Shown piece after piece: positions 34,882 through 41,731 of a DNA stretch of 64,000 nucleotides. Origin of the DNA: an uncultured Bacteroidales bacterium (GTDB taxonomy: Bacteria; Bacteroidota; Bacteroidia; Bacteroidales; Marinilabiliaceae); contig CAKUVM010000005.1 in assembly GCA_934699135.1 (NCBI GenBank), positions 18,288 to 82,287 of the forward strand, given 5' to 3'. The translations under genes and the position numbers were made by a program. Position 1 is the stretch's first letter; each line of letters starts with the position of its first letter. Below the pieces are notes generated by a model. The model ran no database searches and was not told where the DNA came from. It saw only the letters and a program-made list of their open reading frames with translations.

Positions 34882-35388
34882 ATGAAGAAGCTGTTACTAC
34901 CCATTTTGGCTCTGCTGCTGTTCGTCGGCCCCGCCCTTGGGCAGCACACCAAGGTGCAGGCCATTTTCCTGTTCCAGTTTGCGCGCTACACCAGTTGGCC
35001 TAAAGACGATGTCGCCAACTCGTTCATAATCTCCATCGTGGGGTCTGACGAGATGGCCGCTGAGCTGCGCCGCATGACCGAGGGCAAAAGCATCGGCGGC
35101 AGGCCCATCGACGTGGTGACGTCGTCATCGCCGCGAAACCTCCCCAAGTCCGAGATCGTCTTCCTGGGCGGGAAGTTCGGCTCCAACGCCAAGTCCGTCA
35201 TCAACAACCAATATGGCCACCCTGTGCTGATCGTCACTCAAGGCGGCGGCATGTGCGTCCATGGCGCGGGTGTGACCCTGGTGCCGTCAGGAGACAACGT
35301 GACGTTCGAGGCCAGCAAGCATAACTTGGAGAAGTGCGGCATAAAGATGTCGCCCAAGGTGCTGGCAATGGGCAAAGAGGTTTATTAG
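34882..35388 (+). CDS. YfiR/DUF4154-family periplasmic protein
   Basis: A 168-residue exported protein with signal peptide (MKKLLLPILALLLFVGPALG, then QHTKVQAIFLFQFARYTSWP). The start of the mature protein, with KVQAIFLFQFARYTSWP and later IVGSDEMAAELRRM, LPKSEIVFLGG and VLIVTQGGGMCVHGAG, fits the YfiR-like DUF4154 family. Relatives act as periplasmic sensors near diguanylate cyclases, histidine kinases or TonB receptors. No such partner is adjacent here; it has its own promoter and the next gene (udk) starts 197 nt later after a second promoter. Its role is therefore open. Confidence 0.83.
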   Translation: MKKLLLPILALLLFVGPALGQHTKVQAIFLFQFARYTSWPKDDVANSFIISIVGSDEMAAELRRMTEGKSIGGRPIDVVTSSSPRNLPKSEIVFLGGKFGSNAKSVINNQYGHPVLIVTQGGGMCVHGAGVTLVPSGDNVTFEASKHNLEKCGIKMSPKVLAMGKEVY

Positions 35389-35500
35389 GCACCTGGAGAC
35401 ATCCAAAAACTTTTGATATGGAGCGTGGCGGCGCGGCCTTAGGGTCTCGTCGCCTTGTCTTTTTTTCATCGCGCCACCTCATGCGGGTGGAAAATATGCT

Positions 35501-35548
35501 TACATTTGGGCGGGTGGCGCGTCTGCGCCGCCCCGCGCGCACGCGCCA
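35501..35548 (+). promoter_or_regulatory. Promoter and structured leader of udk
   Basis: TACATTTG (35501-35508) is an exact -7 box. The predicted leader contains TGGCGCGT (35515-35522) and ACGCGCCA (35541-35548), an 8-bp stem, before an AT-rich segment and the ATG at 35585. Confidence 0.5.
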
Positions 35549-35584
35549 TCTTTATAGGCAATTTCTTAAACAAACATAGAGGCT

Positions 35585-36196
35585 ATGCTCATCATAGGAA
35601 TAGCGGGAGGCTCCGGCTCCGGCAAGACCACCGTCGTGAACAAGATTGTAGGCGGCATGGACGGCAGCCGCGTCACCGTGATCTGCCAAGACAACTATTA
35701 CAACGACAACGCCCACCTCACGCTGGCCGAGAGGCGCAAGATAAATTTTGACCACCCAAATGCCATTGAGTTCCCGCTCCTCATAAGCCACTTGCGGCAG
35801 CTCCGCGATGGCAGGGCCGTCGAGATGCCGACCTACTCTTTTGTGGAGAGCACGCGCATGAAGGAGACCATCCATGTGGAGCCGCATGACGTGGTCATTG
35901 TGGAGGGAATCTTGGTGCTGGCCATCCCCGAGCTGCGGGACATTATGGACATAAAGGTGTTTGTAGACGCCGACGCCGACGACCGTCTGGCGCGCAGGAT
36001 AAGGCGCGACGTGGCGGAGCGCGGGCGTAAGCTGGTGAATGTCCTCAACCACTACGAGACCACCGTCAAGCCCATGCACCTCCAGTTCATCGAGCCGTCA
36101 AAACGCTACGCCGACCTCATTGTGCCGCAGGGCGGCGACAATGAGATTGCCATTGACGTGCTGCGCCATTTCATAGGTCGAGAAACTGAAAAGTGA
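35585..36196 (+). CDS. udk: Uridine kinase
   Basis: A 203-residue enzyme that phosphorylates uridine and cytidine in pyrimidine salvage. The P-loop is GIAGGSGSGKTTV near the N-terminus, followed by ICQDNYYND, the DHPNAIEF substrate motif, and VVIVEGILVLAIPELRDIMDIKVFVDADADDRLARRIRRDVAERGR, all characteristic. The length is standard. Its TGA stop overlaps the ATG of the next gene by one base (TGATG), so the two are translationally linked. Confidence 0.96.
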   Translation: MLIIGIAGGSGSGKTTVVNKIVGGMDGSRVTVICQDNYYNDNAHLTLAERRKINFDHPNAIEFPLLISHLRQLRDGRAVEMPTYSFVESTRMKETIHVEPHDVVIVEGILVLAIPELRDIMDIKVFVDADADDRLARRIRRDVAERGRKLVNVLNHYETTVKPMHLQFIEPSKRYADLIVPQGGDNEIAIDVLRHFIGRETEK

Positions 36197-36696
36197 TGAG
36201 CACTGCGGACATTAATCTTGACAACTCCCGCCTGCGCCGCCAAGACCGGCAGATGAGCCGCGAAGAAGCCATCGACTTGTTGAGGCGGGGGGGATATGGG
36301 GTTCTGTCGCTCGTGGGCGGCGGGGGCGTCCCATACGGTGTGCCCATGTGCTATGCTTGGGATGGCGGCGCTTCCATATATCTGCACTGTGCGCCGGAGG
36401 GAGAGAAACTGAAGCTCATGGCGGAGAACCCCGAAGCGTCATTGTGCGTGGTGGGACGAGTTAGCGTCTTGGAGCAAAAATTCTCCATGGAGTTTGAGAG
36501 CCTGGTGATTCGCTGCCGCGCCTCTGAGGTGACTGGCGAGGATGAGAAGAAACGCGCTCTGCTGCTCCTTGCCGCCAAATATTCTCCCGCCTATGCCGAG
36601 GAGGGGCGGCAATACGTAGAAAGGGCCCATGCCAAGACCACGGTCATCAGGCTAGACGTGCTGTCAATGAGCGGCAAAAGGCGCTTTGCGAGGTGA
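36196..36696 (+). CDS. Pyridoxamine 5'-phosphate oxidase-like (Nim-related) flavoprotein
   Basis: A 166-residue FMN-binding split-barrel protein. MSREEAIDLLRRGGYGVLSLVG, VPYGVPMCYAW, SIYLHCAPEGEKLKLMAENP and ASLCVVG fit the pattern of the NimA-like family, some members of which reduce 5-nitroimidazoles to harmless amines; most chromosomal relatives have no known function. The ATG at 36196 is preferred to a GTG three bases earlier. Its translational coupling to udk is seen in the sequence but its meaning is unclear. A C-rich stretch after the stop could pair with the G-run at 36740-36747. Confidence 0.82.
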   Translation: MSTADINLDNSRLRRQDRQMSREEAIDLLRRGGYGVLSLVGGGGVPYGVPMCYAWDGGASIYLHCAPEGEKLKLMAENPEASLCVVGRVSVLEQKFSMEFESLVIRCRASEVTGEDEKKRALLLLAAKYSPAYAEEGRQYVERAHAKTTVIRLDVLSMSGKRRFAR

Positions 36697-36746
36697 AGAC
36701 CCCTCCCCCTTTTTGGTGTATGTTAAACATTATTAAATAGGGGGGG

Positions 36747-36761
36747 GTATTTGTTAAATAC
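36747..36761. repeat. Perfect inverted repeat overlapping the -33 element
   Basis: GTATTT (36747-36752) and AAATAC (36756-36761) are exact complements around GTT. The left arm and spacer contain the -33 TTTG (36750-36753), so a dimeric regulator bound here could block or recruit RNA polymerase. Confidence 0.6.
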
Positions 36762-36781
36762 AAAAGGACGGCATACATTTG
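36750..36781 (+). promoter_or_regulatory. Consensus Bacteroidetes promoter in the gene-free interval
   Basis: TTTG (36750-36753) and TACATTTG (36774-36781) match the -33/-7 consensus with a 20-nt spacer. This is the best complete promoter found in the window. Transcription would start near 36787. Confidence 0.72.
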
Positions 36782-36867
36782 TGGCTGATAAAGCAAGTGC
36801 GTGATGGCGCGGATGACGAAAGTCTTGGTGCGCTGCGGCTGTACTCTTTGTCCGCTAACTAAACTTT

Positions 36868-36981
36868 ATGATGAGCAACTTATCGTCCGAGACCCGCAGA
36901 GAGGCTGACTCGCTCAGCCTGTGGTTCAAAGTATTGTTTTCTGCATTGCTGCTGGCTCTTGCTCTAGCCGTGGCGTTTTGA
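36868..36981 (+). CDS. Possible small single-pass membrane protein (37 codons)
   Basis: The ORF starts ATG ATG and ends TGA. The first half is polar and charged (MMSNLSSETRREADS) and the second is a continuous hydrophobic helix (LWFKVLFSALLLALALAVAF) reaching the C-terminus, the usual form of small membrane proteins. It lies 80 nt after the predicted transcription start. No family is recognised. Against it: short ORFs arise by chance, and the codons cannot be tested for conservation here. Confidence 0.45.
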   Translation: MMSNLSSETRREADSLSLWFKVLFSALLLALALAVAF

Positions 36982-37156
36982 TTCTTTTTTTTGACCAGCC
37001 GCGGTCTCTAAACTACCTGAATAAAACCTTTTTGATAAAAGACATCCGCCAACGGGCGGCTTGTCCATCCTGCGCTAAGGAATAGTGTATAATCATTAAG
37101 CAGGATTAAGTTCGACCTATGCAAGAACGTCATTTGCCAAACTGAGGGGCAAATGC

Positions 37157-37190
37157 GAAGCCCCGAAGACGCGACGTCTCCGGGGCTTTC
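37157..37190. terminator. Strong hairpin terminator
   Basis: GAAGCCCCG, one mismatch and AGACG pair with CGTCT and CGGGGCTTTC around CGA. The downstream sequence on the plus strand is T-rich (CTTTCCTCATTTCATCTT). It would end the transcript from 36788 and may also end queA transcription from the other side. Confidence 0.8.
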
Positions 37191-37214
37191 CTCATTTCAT
37201 CTTGCACCCGCGAC

Positions 37215-38405
37215 CTATGGGATCAGGAGCGAAGAGTCTCCGTAGCTCAAGAAACGGTAGCCGGAGTTTAGAGCGTGCGCGTAGATCTTTTTCCACTCCA
37301 TGCCCACCAGTGCCCCAATGAGCAGCAGCAAGGTGCTGTGAGGTTGGTGGAAGTTGGTTATGAGCGCGTCCACGAGGCGGAACCTGTATCCTGGCATTAT
37401 CATTATTTGTGTCTGGCTGTGCAGCTGGTCTTGCCCTTGCTCGTCAAGGTGGCGGGCCAGCCGGCGCAAAGCCTCGGCCGCGGTGTGGCCTTGCGGCAGG
37501 TCATACGCGTCCCACTGCGCCAGACCGTTGTCAATGTCTTGCCCCTCAAGCAGCTTCACGCCAAGCCAATAGAGGCTCTCCAAAGTGCGGACCGACGTGG
37601 TGCCCACGGCCACCACCTTGCGCCCGCCGGTAGCCAGTTGACGGATCACGTCTTTCTCCACCACAATGTGCTCTGTGTGCATGACGTGCTGCTCCACATT
37701 GTCCGTCTGGATGGGCTTGAAAGTGCCGGCCCCCACGTGGAGCGTGACGGAGAGAATCTTGTGGCCGCGGGCCTCGGCGTCGGCCAGCACCTCCGGCGTG
37801 AAGTGCAGCCCGGCGGTGGGCGCCGCCACAGAGCCCTTGTGCGCGCTGTATACCGTCTGGTAGCGCGTCTCGTCAATGGCCTCCGTCTCGCGGTTGAGGT
37901 ATGGCGGGATTGGCATGACGCCGGCGGCCTCTATGACCTCGGCCAGGGTCAGGCTCTCGGGCCATGAGAAACGGATGGTCGATGTGTTGCCGTCTTGCGC
38001 CAACCTCAGTGCCGAGAGCCTGACATTGACCCCGGACACGCTCACCGTTGTCTCCAGCTCGCCGTCTTTCCACCGCTTGGAGTTGCCCACGATGCACTTC
38101 CAGACCGACGTGCCGCGAGCCACGAACGCCTGCTCCACCTCGGCGGGCTCCAGCGGCTCCAGGCAAAATATCTCAATGGCCGCGCCCGTGACCTTGGAAA
38201 ATTTGAGCCTGGCGCGGATCACCTTGGTGTCATTGCGCACCAGCAGCGCGCCCTCGGGCAGGAAGTCGGCCACGTCGCGGAAGTGGGCGTCGGTCATGTC
38301 GCCGTGGCGGTAGACCAGCAGCTTCGAGGCGTCGCGGCTGGCCAACGGATATTTGGCAATGCGCTCCTCGGGGAGCTCATAGTCATAGTCTTTCTGGTTT
38401 ATCAT
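37215..38405 (-). CDS. queA: S-adenosylmethionine:tRNA ribosyltransferase-isomerase
   Basis: A 396-residue enzyme that transfers and isomerises the ribosyl group of S-adenosylmethionine to 7-aminomethyl-7-deazaguanine in tRNA, giving epoxyqueuosine. Family signatures are ERIAKYPLASRDASKLLVY, LVRNDTKVIRARL, PPYLNRETEAIDETRYQTVYS, GSVAAPTAGLHFT and TNFHQPHSTLLLLIGAL. The ATG at 38405 fits the family N-terminus (INQKDYDYELPEERIA); 20 upstream in-frame codons are not family-like. ruvC lies 11 nt upstream. Confidence 0.95.
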   Translation of the reverse strand: MINQKDYDYELPEERIAKYPLASRDASKLLVYRHGDMTDAHFRDVADFLPEGALLVRNDTKVIRARLKFSKVTGAAIEIFCLEPLEPAEVEQAFVARGTSVWKCIVGNSKRWKDGELETTVSVSGVNVRLSALRLAQDGNTSTIRFSWPESLTLAEVIEAAGVMPIPPYLNRETEAIDETRYQTVYSAHKGSVAAPTAGLHFTPEVLADAEARGHKILSVTLHVGAGTFKPIQTDNVEQHVMHTEHIVVEKDVIRQLATGGRKVVAVGTTSVRTLESLYWLGVKLLEGQDIDNGLAQWDAYDLPQGHTAAEALRRLARHLDEQGQDQLHSQTQIMIMPGYRFRLVDALITNFHQPHSTLLLLIGALVGMEWKKIYAHALNSGYRFLSYGDSSLLIP

Positions 38406-38416
38406 GTGTGTTGTTG

Positions 38417-39022
38417 TCAGTTTGTCTTGACCCTGTCGGGGTTTTGCCTCAAGAAGTCCTCCCACGATGACGAGGCCTTGCCAACCCCGCGGGGAATCTT
38501 GACCCCGCCACCCGTGTAGGCCCCGCCTGTGAGGCCTTGCGTCCTTGCGGTCATGAAGTGGCAGTAGGCTATGGCCAGGGCGTCTGTCGCGTCAAGGAAC
38601 TTGGGGATGTCCGCAAAGCGCAGCATCTTTTGCAGCATGTTGGCCACCTGCTCTTTGGTGGCGCCCCCGTTGCCCGTTATGGCCTGCTTGACGCGCATTG
38701 GGGCATATTCGCTCACGGGCATGCCATGCGCCAAGGCGGCGGCCATGCACACGCCTTGCGCCCTGCTGAGCTTCAGCATGGTCTGGACGTTCTTGCCGCA
38801 AAAAGGAGCCTCGATGGCCAGCTCATCGGGCTCGAACTCGCCAATGATGACGTTGATGCGGTCAAAGATTCTCTTCAGGCGCGCATAGTGGTCGGCCACC
38901 CTGCCCATCTGGACGGTGCCCAGCACCACCACCTCGGCGTGGTTGCCATCCGTGTCTAGTATGGAGTAGCCCATGACGTTGGTGCCGGGGTCTATGCCCA
39001 AAATGCGTCTGGCCTTGCCCAT
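38417..39022 (-). CDS. ruvC: Crossover junction endodeoxyribonuclease RuvC
   Basis: A 201-residue Holliday-junction resolvase that cuts symmetric strands after RuvAB branch migration. The four acidic catalytic residues are D11 (LGIDPGTN), E71 (LAIEAPFCGKN), D144 and D147 (DATDALAIAYCH). The family motif SRAQGVCMAAA is intact. The ~40 residues after the catalytic core (from about 160) form a longer C-terminal tail than in E. coli. The ATG overlaps the stop of the DUF4286 gene by one base, and queA follows. Confidence 0.95.
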   Translation of the reverse strand: MGKARRILGIDPGTNVMGYSILDTDGNHAEVVVLGTVQMGRVADHYARLKRIFDRINVIIGEFEPDELAIEAPFCGKNVQTMLKLSRAQGVCMAAALAHGMPVSEYAPMRVKQAITGNGGATKEQVANMLQKMLRFADIPKFLDATDALAIAYCHFMTARTQGLTGGAYTGGGVKIPRGVGKASSSWEDFLRQNPDRVKTN

Positions 39023-39339
39023 CAGTCAGCGAGGTTGAGTCCGCGCATGAGCGTTGAGAAGGCAAGGCACGCCTCGCCGTGCGTCTCCATCACCTCTTGG
39101 CACAGCCTCGCGCTGGTGGAGCGGAGGTTGCCAAGCTGCTCCAGGGTGTCGCACCGCCACTGGCTGGAGTAGGATTGCGCCCCGTCTTGGCGTGTGCCGT
39201 CAATGGAGTATAGCTCATGCGGGCATCCGCCCGAGGCGGCGCGCATAGCGGGCCCGTATATGCCCGCCATCCATTTGAGCCACCCGTCGCGCATACGGTC
39301 GTCTACCGTGAATGTGGTGTTGAATAGGAACTTTGCCAT
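39022..39339 (-). CDS. DUF4286-family protein
   Basis: A 105-residue cytoplasmic protein. The start MAKFLFNTTFTVDDRMRDGWLKWMAG and the later CHELYSIDG, QSYSSQWRCDTLEQL and LCQEVMETHGEACLAFSTLMRG fit the short DUF4286 family, which is widespread in Bacteroidetes and often lies next to ruvC. The ATG at 39339 is chosen; a longer frame to 39459 reads through low-complexity GC-rich sequence. The stop overlaps the ruvC start (TGATG). Function is unknown. Confidence 0.82.
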   Translation of the reverse strand: MAKFLFNTTFTVDDRMRDGWLKWMAGIYGPAMRAASGGCPHELYSIDGTRQDGAQSYSSQWRCDTLEQLGNLRSTSARLCQEVMETHGEACLAFSTLMRGLNLAD

Positions 39340-39399
39340 GGTGTCTGTTTTCTTTGCCTGTGCGCCCGTCGCCGCTGATGATGGCGGGCGGGAAAGGAA

Positions 39400-39441
39400 G
39401 CGGGCGGGCGACATGGGGCCGCAGCCCCGTCGCCCGCCCGC
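39400..39441 (-). terminator. Large hairpin downstream of serS
   Basis: GCGGGCGGGCGAC (39400-39412) pairs perfectly with GTCGCCCGCCCGC (39429-39441), with a GGGGC/GCCCC inner stem. There is no clear T-run on either side, so it may be a stability or Rho-related element rather than a simple intrinsic terminator. Confidence 0.6.
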
Positions 39442-39476
39442 TAGAGCGTCTTGCTGCATCGGCTAGCGAGTCGCCG

Positions 39477-40754
39477 CTAGTCGATGTACTCGAAGCCGGT
39501 GTATGGCACCAGCACCTTAGGAATCTTGATGCCGTTGGGCGTCTGGTTGTTCTCAAGCAGGGCGGCCACGATGCGCGGCAGCGCCAAGGCGGAGCCGTTG
39601 AGGGTGTGGCAGAGCTGCGTCTTCTTGTCGCCGGCCTCCTTGAAGCGGAGTTTGAGGCGGTTGGCCTGGTAGCTCTCGAAGTTTGAGACGGAGCTTACCT
39701 CCAGCCAGCGCTTCTGCGCCGCGGAGAACACCTCGAAGTCATATGTGAGGGCCGAGGTGAAGCTCATGTCGCCGCCACAGAGGCGCACGATGCGGAACGG
39801 GAGCTCAAGTTTCTCGACCAGGCCGCGGACGTGGGCCACCATCTCGTCTAGAGCCTCGTAGGAGTGATCGGGGTGCGAGAGGCGGACAATCTCCACCTTG
39901 TCGAACTGGTGGAGGCGGTTGAGGCCGCGCACGTCAGCGCCCCACGAGCCTGCCTCGCGGCGGAAGCATGCGGAGTAGGCGCAGTTCTTGACTGGGAAGT
40001 CTGCGCTCTTGAGGATTACGTCGCGATACATGTTGGTGACGGGCACCTCGGCTGTCGGGATGAGGTAGAAGTTGTCCGCCGTGGCGTGATACATCTGCCC
40101 CTCCTTGTCAGGGATCTGCCCCGTGCCGAAGCCGGAGGCCTCGTTGACCATGAGGGGTGGCTGCACCTCGTTATAGCCGGCCGCTATGGCCTGGTCGAGG
40201 AAGAAGGAGATGAGGGCCCTCTGGAGCTTGGCGCCCTTGCCCTTGTAGAAAGGGAAACCCGCGCCGGTCACCTTGATGCCGAGGTCGAAATCTATGATGT
40301 CATATTTCTTAATCAGCTCCCAGTGAGGCAGCGAGCCCTCCGGCAATTCCGGCTCTTTCTCCACGGAGCAGTAGACAATCTGGTTGTCTGCCGCGCTCTT
40401 GCCGGGCGGGACGATCTGGGCGGGGATGTTGGGCAGCAGCACGAGCTTGGCCGTCAGGGCCTCCGACGTCTCGCTTTGCTTCTGGTCCAGCTCCTTGATC
40501 TGCTCCTTGAATTTGGCAGTCTCGGCTTTGGCCTCTTCGGCCTCGGCTTTCTTGCCCTCTTTCATGAGTTGGCCGACTGACTTGGATATGGCGTTCATCT
40601 TTTGCTGGATGGCCTCGGCCTCGGCCTGCTGCTGCTTGCGCTTGTTGTCTAGCGCTATGATCTCGTCAATAATCTGGGTGGCGTCGAAGTTCTTGACTTT
40701 AAGACGCTCTATGACGAAATCTTTCTGTTCCTGAATGAGCTTTAGGGTAAGCAT
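39477..40754 (-). CDS. serS: Seryl-tRNA synthetase
   Basis: A 425-residue class II synthetase that charges tRNA-Ser and also supplies Ser-tRNA for selenocysteine where used. The N-terminal antiparallel coiled-coil (residues about 25-105) is followed by the catalytic domain with TSALTYDFEVFSAAQKRWLEVSSVSNFESYQANRL and motif 2 in CFRREAGSWGADVRGLNRLHQFDKVE. The C-terminus carries NGSALALPRIVAALLENNQ (motif 3). The ATG at 40754 starts MLTLKLIQEQ, the family N-terminus; the upstream frame is not conserved-looking. It lies behind the terminator of the rplU-rpmA transcript. Confidence 0.96.
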   Translation of the reverse strand: MLTLKLIQEQKDFVIERLKVKNFDATQIIDEIIALDNKRKQQQAEAEAIQQKMNAISKSVGQLMKEGKKAEAEEAKAETAKFKEQIKELDQKQSETSEALTAKLVLLPNIPAQIVPPGKSAADNQIVYCSVEKEPELPEGSLPHWELIKKYDIIDFDLGIKVTGAGFPFYKGKGAKLQRALISFFLDQAIAAGYNEVQPPLMVNEASGFGTGQIPDKEGQMYHATADNFYLIPTAEVPVTNMYRDVILKSADFPVKNCAYSACFRREAGSWGADVRGLNRLHQFDKVEIVRLSHPDHSYEALDEMVAHVRGLVEKLELPFRIVRLCGGDMSFTSALTYDFEVFSAAQKRWLEVSSVSNFESYQANRLKLRFKEAGDKKTQLCHTLNGSALALPRIVAALLENNQTPNGIKIPKVLVPYTGFEYID

Positions 40755-40816
40755 ATCAGAATGTTTGTGGGAAAAGAATTTAAATCGGTGTTGTCTGCCC
40801 CGTGCGGGGAGATACG

Positions 40817-40872
40817 AAAAAACTCCCGCCTCGCCGGCTCTCATAAAGCTGAGAGAGCAGCTTAGGCGGGAG
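40817..40872 (-). terminator. Terminator of the rplU-rpmA operon
   Basis: On the minus strand CTCCCGCCT (40872-40864) pairs with AGGCGGGAG (40831-40823), with an inner stem, and six T follow (A-run at 40817-40822). It lies 45 nt after the rpmA stop. Confidence 0.85.
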
Positions 40873-40917
40873 CCTGTGTCCGTGTCGGGGTGTGTCTTGC
40901 CCGAATCCCGGCACCGC

Positions 40918-41184
40918 TTACTCGGCAGCGACGGCGGGGATGACGGAGACGTAAGACCTGTTGTCGCGCTTCTTGACGAACTGTACGGTGCCGTCTACGA
41001 GAGCGAAGAGGGTGTGGTCTTTGCCCATGCCCACGTTCTCAGCCGGGTGGTGCACGGTGCCGCGCTGGCGGACGATGATGTTGCCAGCCTTAGCTGCCTG
41101 ACCGCCAAAAAGCTTCAGGCCAAGTCGTTTGCTCTCAGAATCACGGCCGTTCTTAGAACTGCCGACGCCTTTCTTGTGTGCCAT
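40918..41184 (-). CDS. rpmA: 50S ribosomal protein L27
   Basis: An 88-residue ribosomal protein near the peptidyl-transferase centre. It begins directly with MAHKKGVGSSKNGRDSESKRLG, the standard L27 start without the cleavable N-terminal extension found in Firmicutes. The body RQRGTVHHPAENVGMGKDHTLFALVDGTV is typical. It follows rplU by 31 nt in the usual order. Confidence 0.97.
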   Translation of the reverse strand: MAHKKGVGSSKNGRDSESKRLGLKLFGGQAAKAGNIIVRQRGTVHHPAENVGMGKDHTLFALVDGTVQFVKKRDNRSYVSVIPAVAAE

Positions 41185-41215
41185 TTCTTACAAAAACTTT
41201 TTAGGTGGTTCGGGA

Positions 41216-41533
41216 TTAGCCGATGATGTTCTCGATCTGAATCTGGGTGAACTGCTGGCGGTGGCCGTTCTTCTTCTGGTAGCCCTTGCGGCGACGCTTC
41301 TTGAAGACGATTACCTTGTCACCCTTGACGAGGGGCACGAGGACTTTGGCTGCGACTTTGGCCCCGCTGATGGCGGGCGCGCCGATGGTCACCTGACCCT
41401 CGTTGTCGATGAGGAGCACCTTGTCGAACTCCACGGTGTCGCCCTCGTTCTTCTCGGGGAGGTGATGCACGAAGAGCTTGGCGTCCTTCTGAACTTTGAA
41501 CTGCTGACCAGCAATTTCTACGATTGCGTACAT
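41216..41533 (-). CDS. rplU: 50S ribosomal protein L21
   Basis: A 105-residue ribosomal protein that binds 23S rRNA. MYAIVEIAGQQFKVQKDAKL, the VLVPLVKGDKVIVFKKRRRKGYQKKNGHRQQ segment and the final IENIIG are characteristic. It is the first gene of the rplU-rpmA operon with a leader of about 80 nt that can form two stem-loops. Confidence 0.97.
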   Translation of the reverse strand: MYAIVEIAGQQFKVQKDAKLFVHHLPEKNEGDTVEFDKVLLIDNEGQVTIGAPAISGAKVAAKVLVPLVKGDKVIVFKKRRRKGYQKKNGHRQQFTQIQIENIIG

Positions 41534-41555
41534 TACTTATGACGTAATAAAGATT

Positions 41556-41587
41556 GCGCCTGCAGGCGGCGCGGCCACTGTTGGCCG
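41556..41587 (-). promoter_or_regulatory. Structured leader of rplU
   Basis: GCGCC/GGCGC (41556-41560 and 41568-41572) and CGGCC/GGCCG (41572-41576 and 41583-41587) form adjacent stems sharing one base. Leaders of ribosomal-protein genes often bind the encoded protein for feedback, but a specific L21 site cannot be assigned here. Confidence 0.4.
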
Positions 41588-41621
41588 TCACTCTTAATGA
41601 AGCCGTACAGACTTAACGGCG

Positions 41622-41629
41622 CAAAGTTA
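41622..41629 (-). promoter_or_regulatory. -7 box upstream of rplU
   Basis: The minus strand reads TAACTTTG (exact TAnnTTTG), with TTTC 19 nt upstream. The leader would be about 84 nt. Confidence 0.55.
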
Positions 41630-41731
41630 TGGACTTTAATTGATAATTGAAAGGACTAAATTGCGGGGTAGCGGAAAAAACCTTATCTTCATTTCCTGAA
41701 AGCAGGGCTATGTTCATTTTTTTTAGTGCCT

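Larger units (their letters stand above)
36788..37190 (+). ncRNA. Candidate structured transcript of about 400 nt
   Basis: Predicted from a consensus promoter at the left end and a strong hairpin terminator at the right. Stem-loops seen along it: GCGC/GCGC with a GAC-GAAA-GTC inner tetraloop (36807-36833), GACC/GGTC (36993-37006), CCGCC-aacg-GGCGG (37046-37059), ATCCTGC/GCAGGAT with a 26-nt loop (37067-37106), CATTTGCC/GGCAAATG (37131-37155) and the terminator (37157-37190). A 37-codon ORF lies inside. It does not show the conserved motifs of tmRNA or RNase P RNA. It could be a small-protein mRNA with a structured 3' region, or a regulatory RNA. Confidence 0.4.
36697..37214. other. 518-nt interval without a conventional gene
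   Basis: Between the Nim-like gene and queA the sequence holds a promoter at 36750-36781, a 37-codon ORF at 36868-36981, and a series of stem-loops ending in a strong terminator at 37157-37190, each described separately. No known RNA family was recognised by eye. Confidence 0.6.

Noticed and set aside
36807..36833. Possible RNase P RNA (GACGAAAGTC resembles the conserved GAGGAAAGTC)
   Set aside because: The match breaks at the most conserved bases, and the partner ACAGAAA motif is missing from the rest of the interval.
36980..37190. Possible tmRNA or SRP RNA in the structured interval
   Set aside because: No GGATTCGAC-type 5' motif, tag reading frame ending in ALAA, or GGAA-loop SRP signature is seen.
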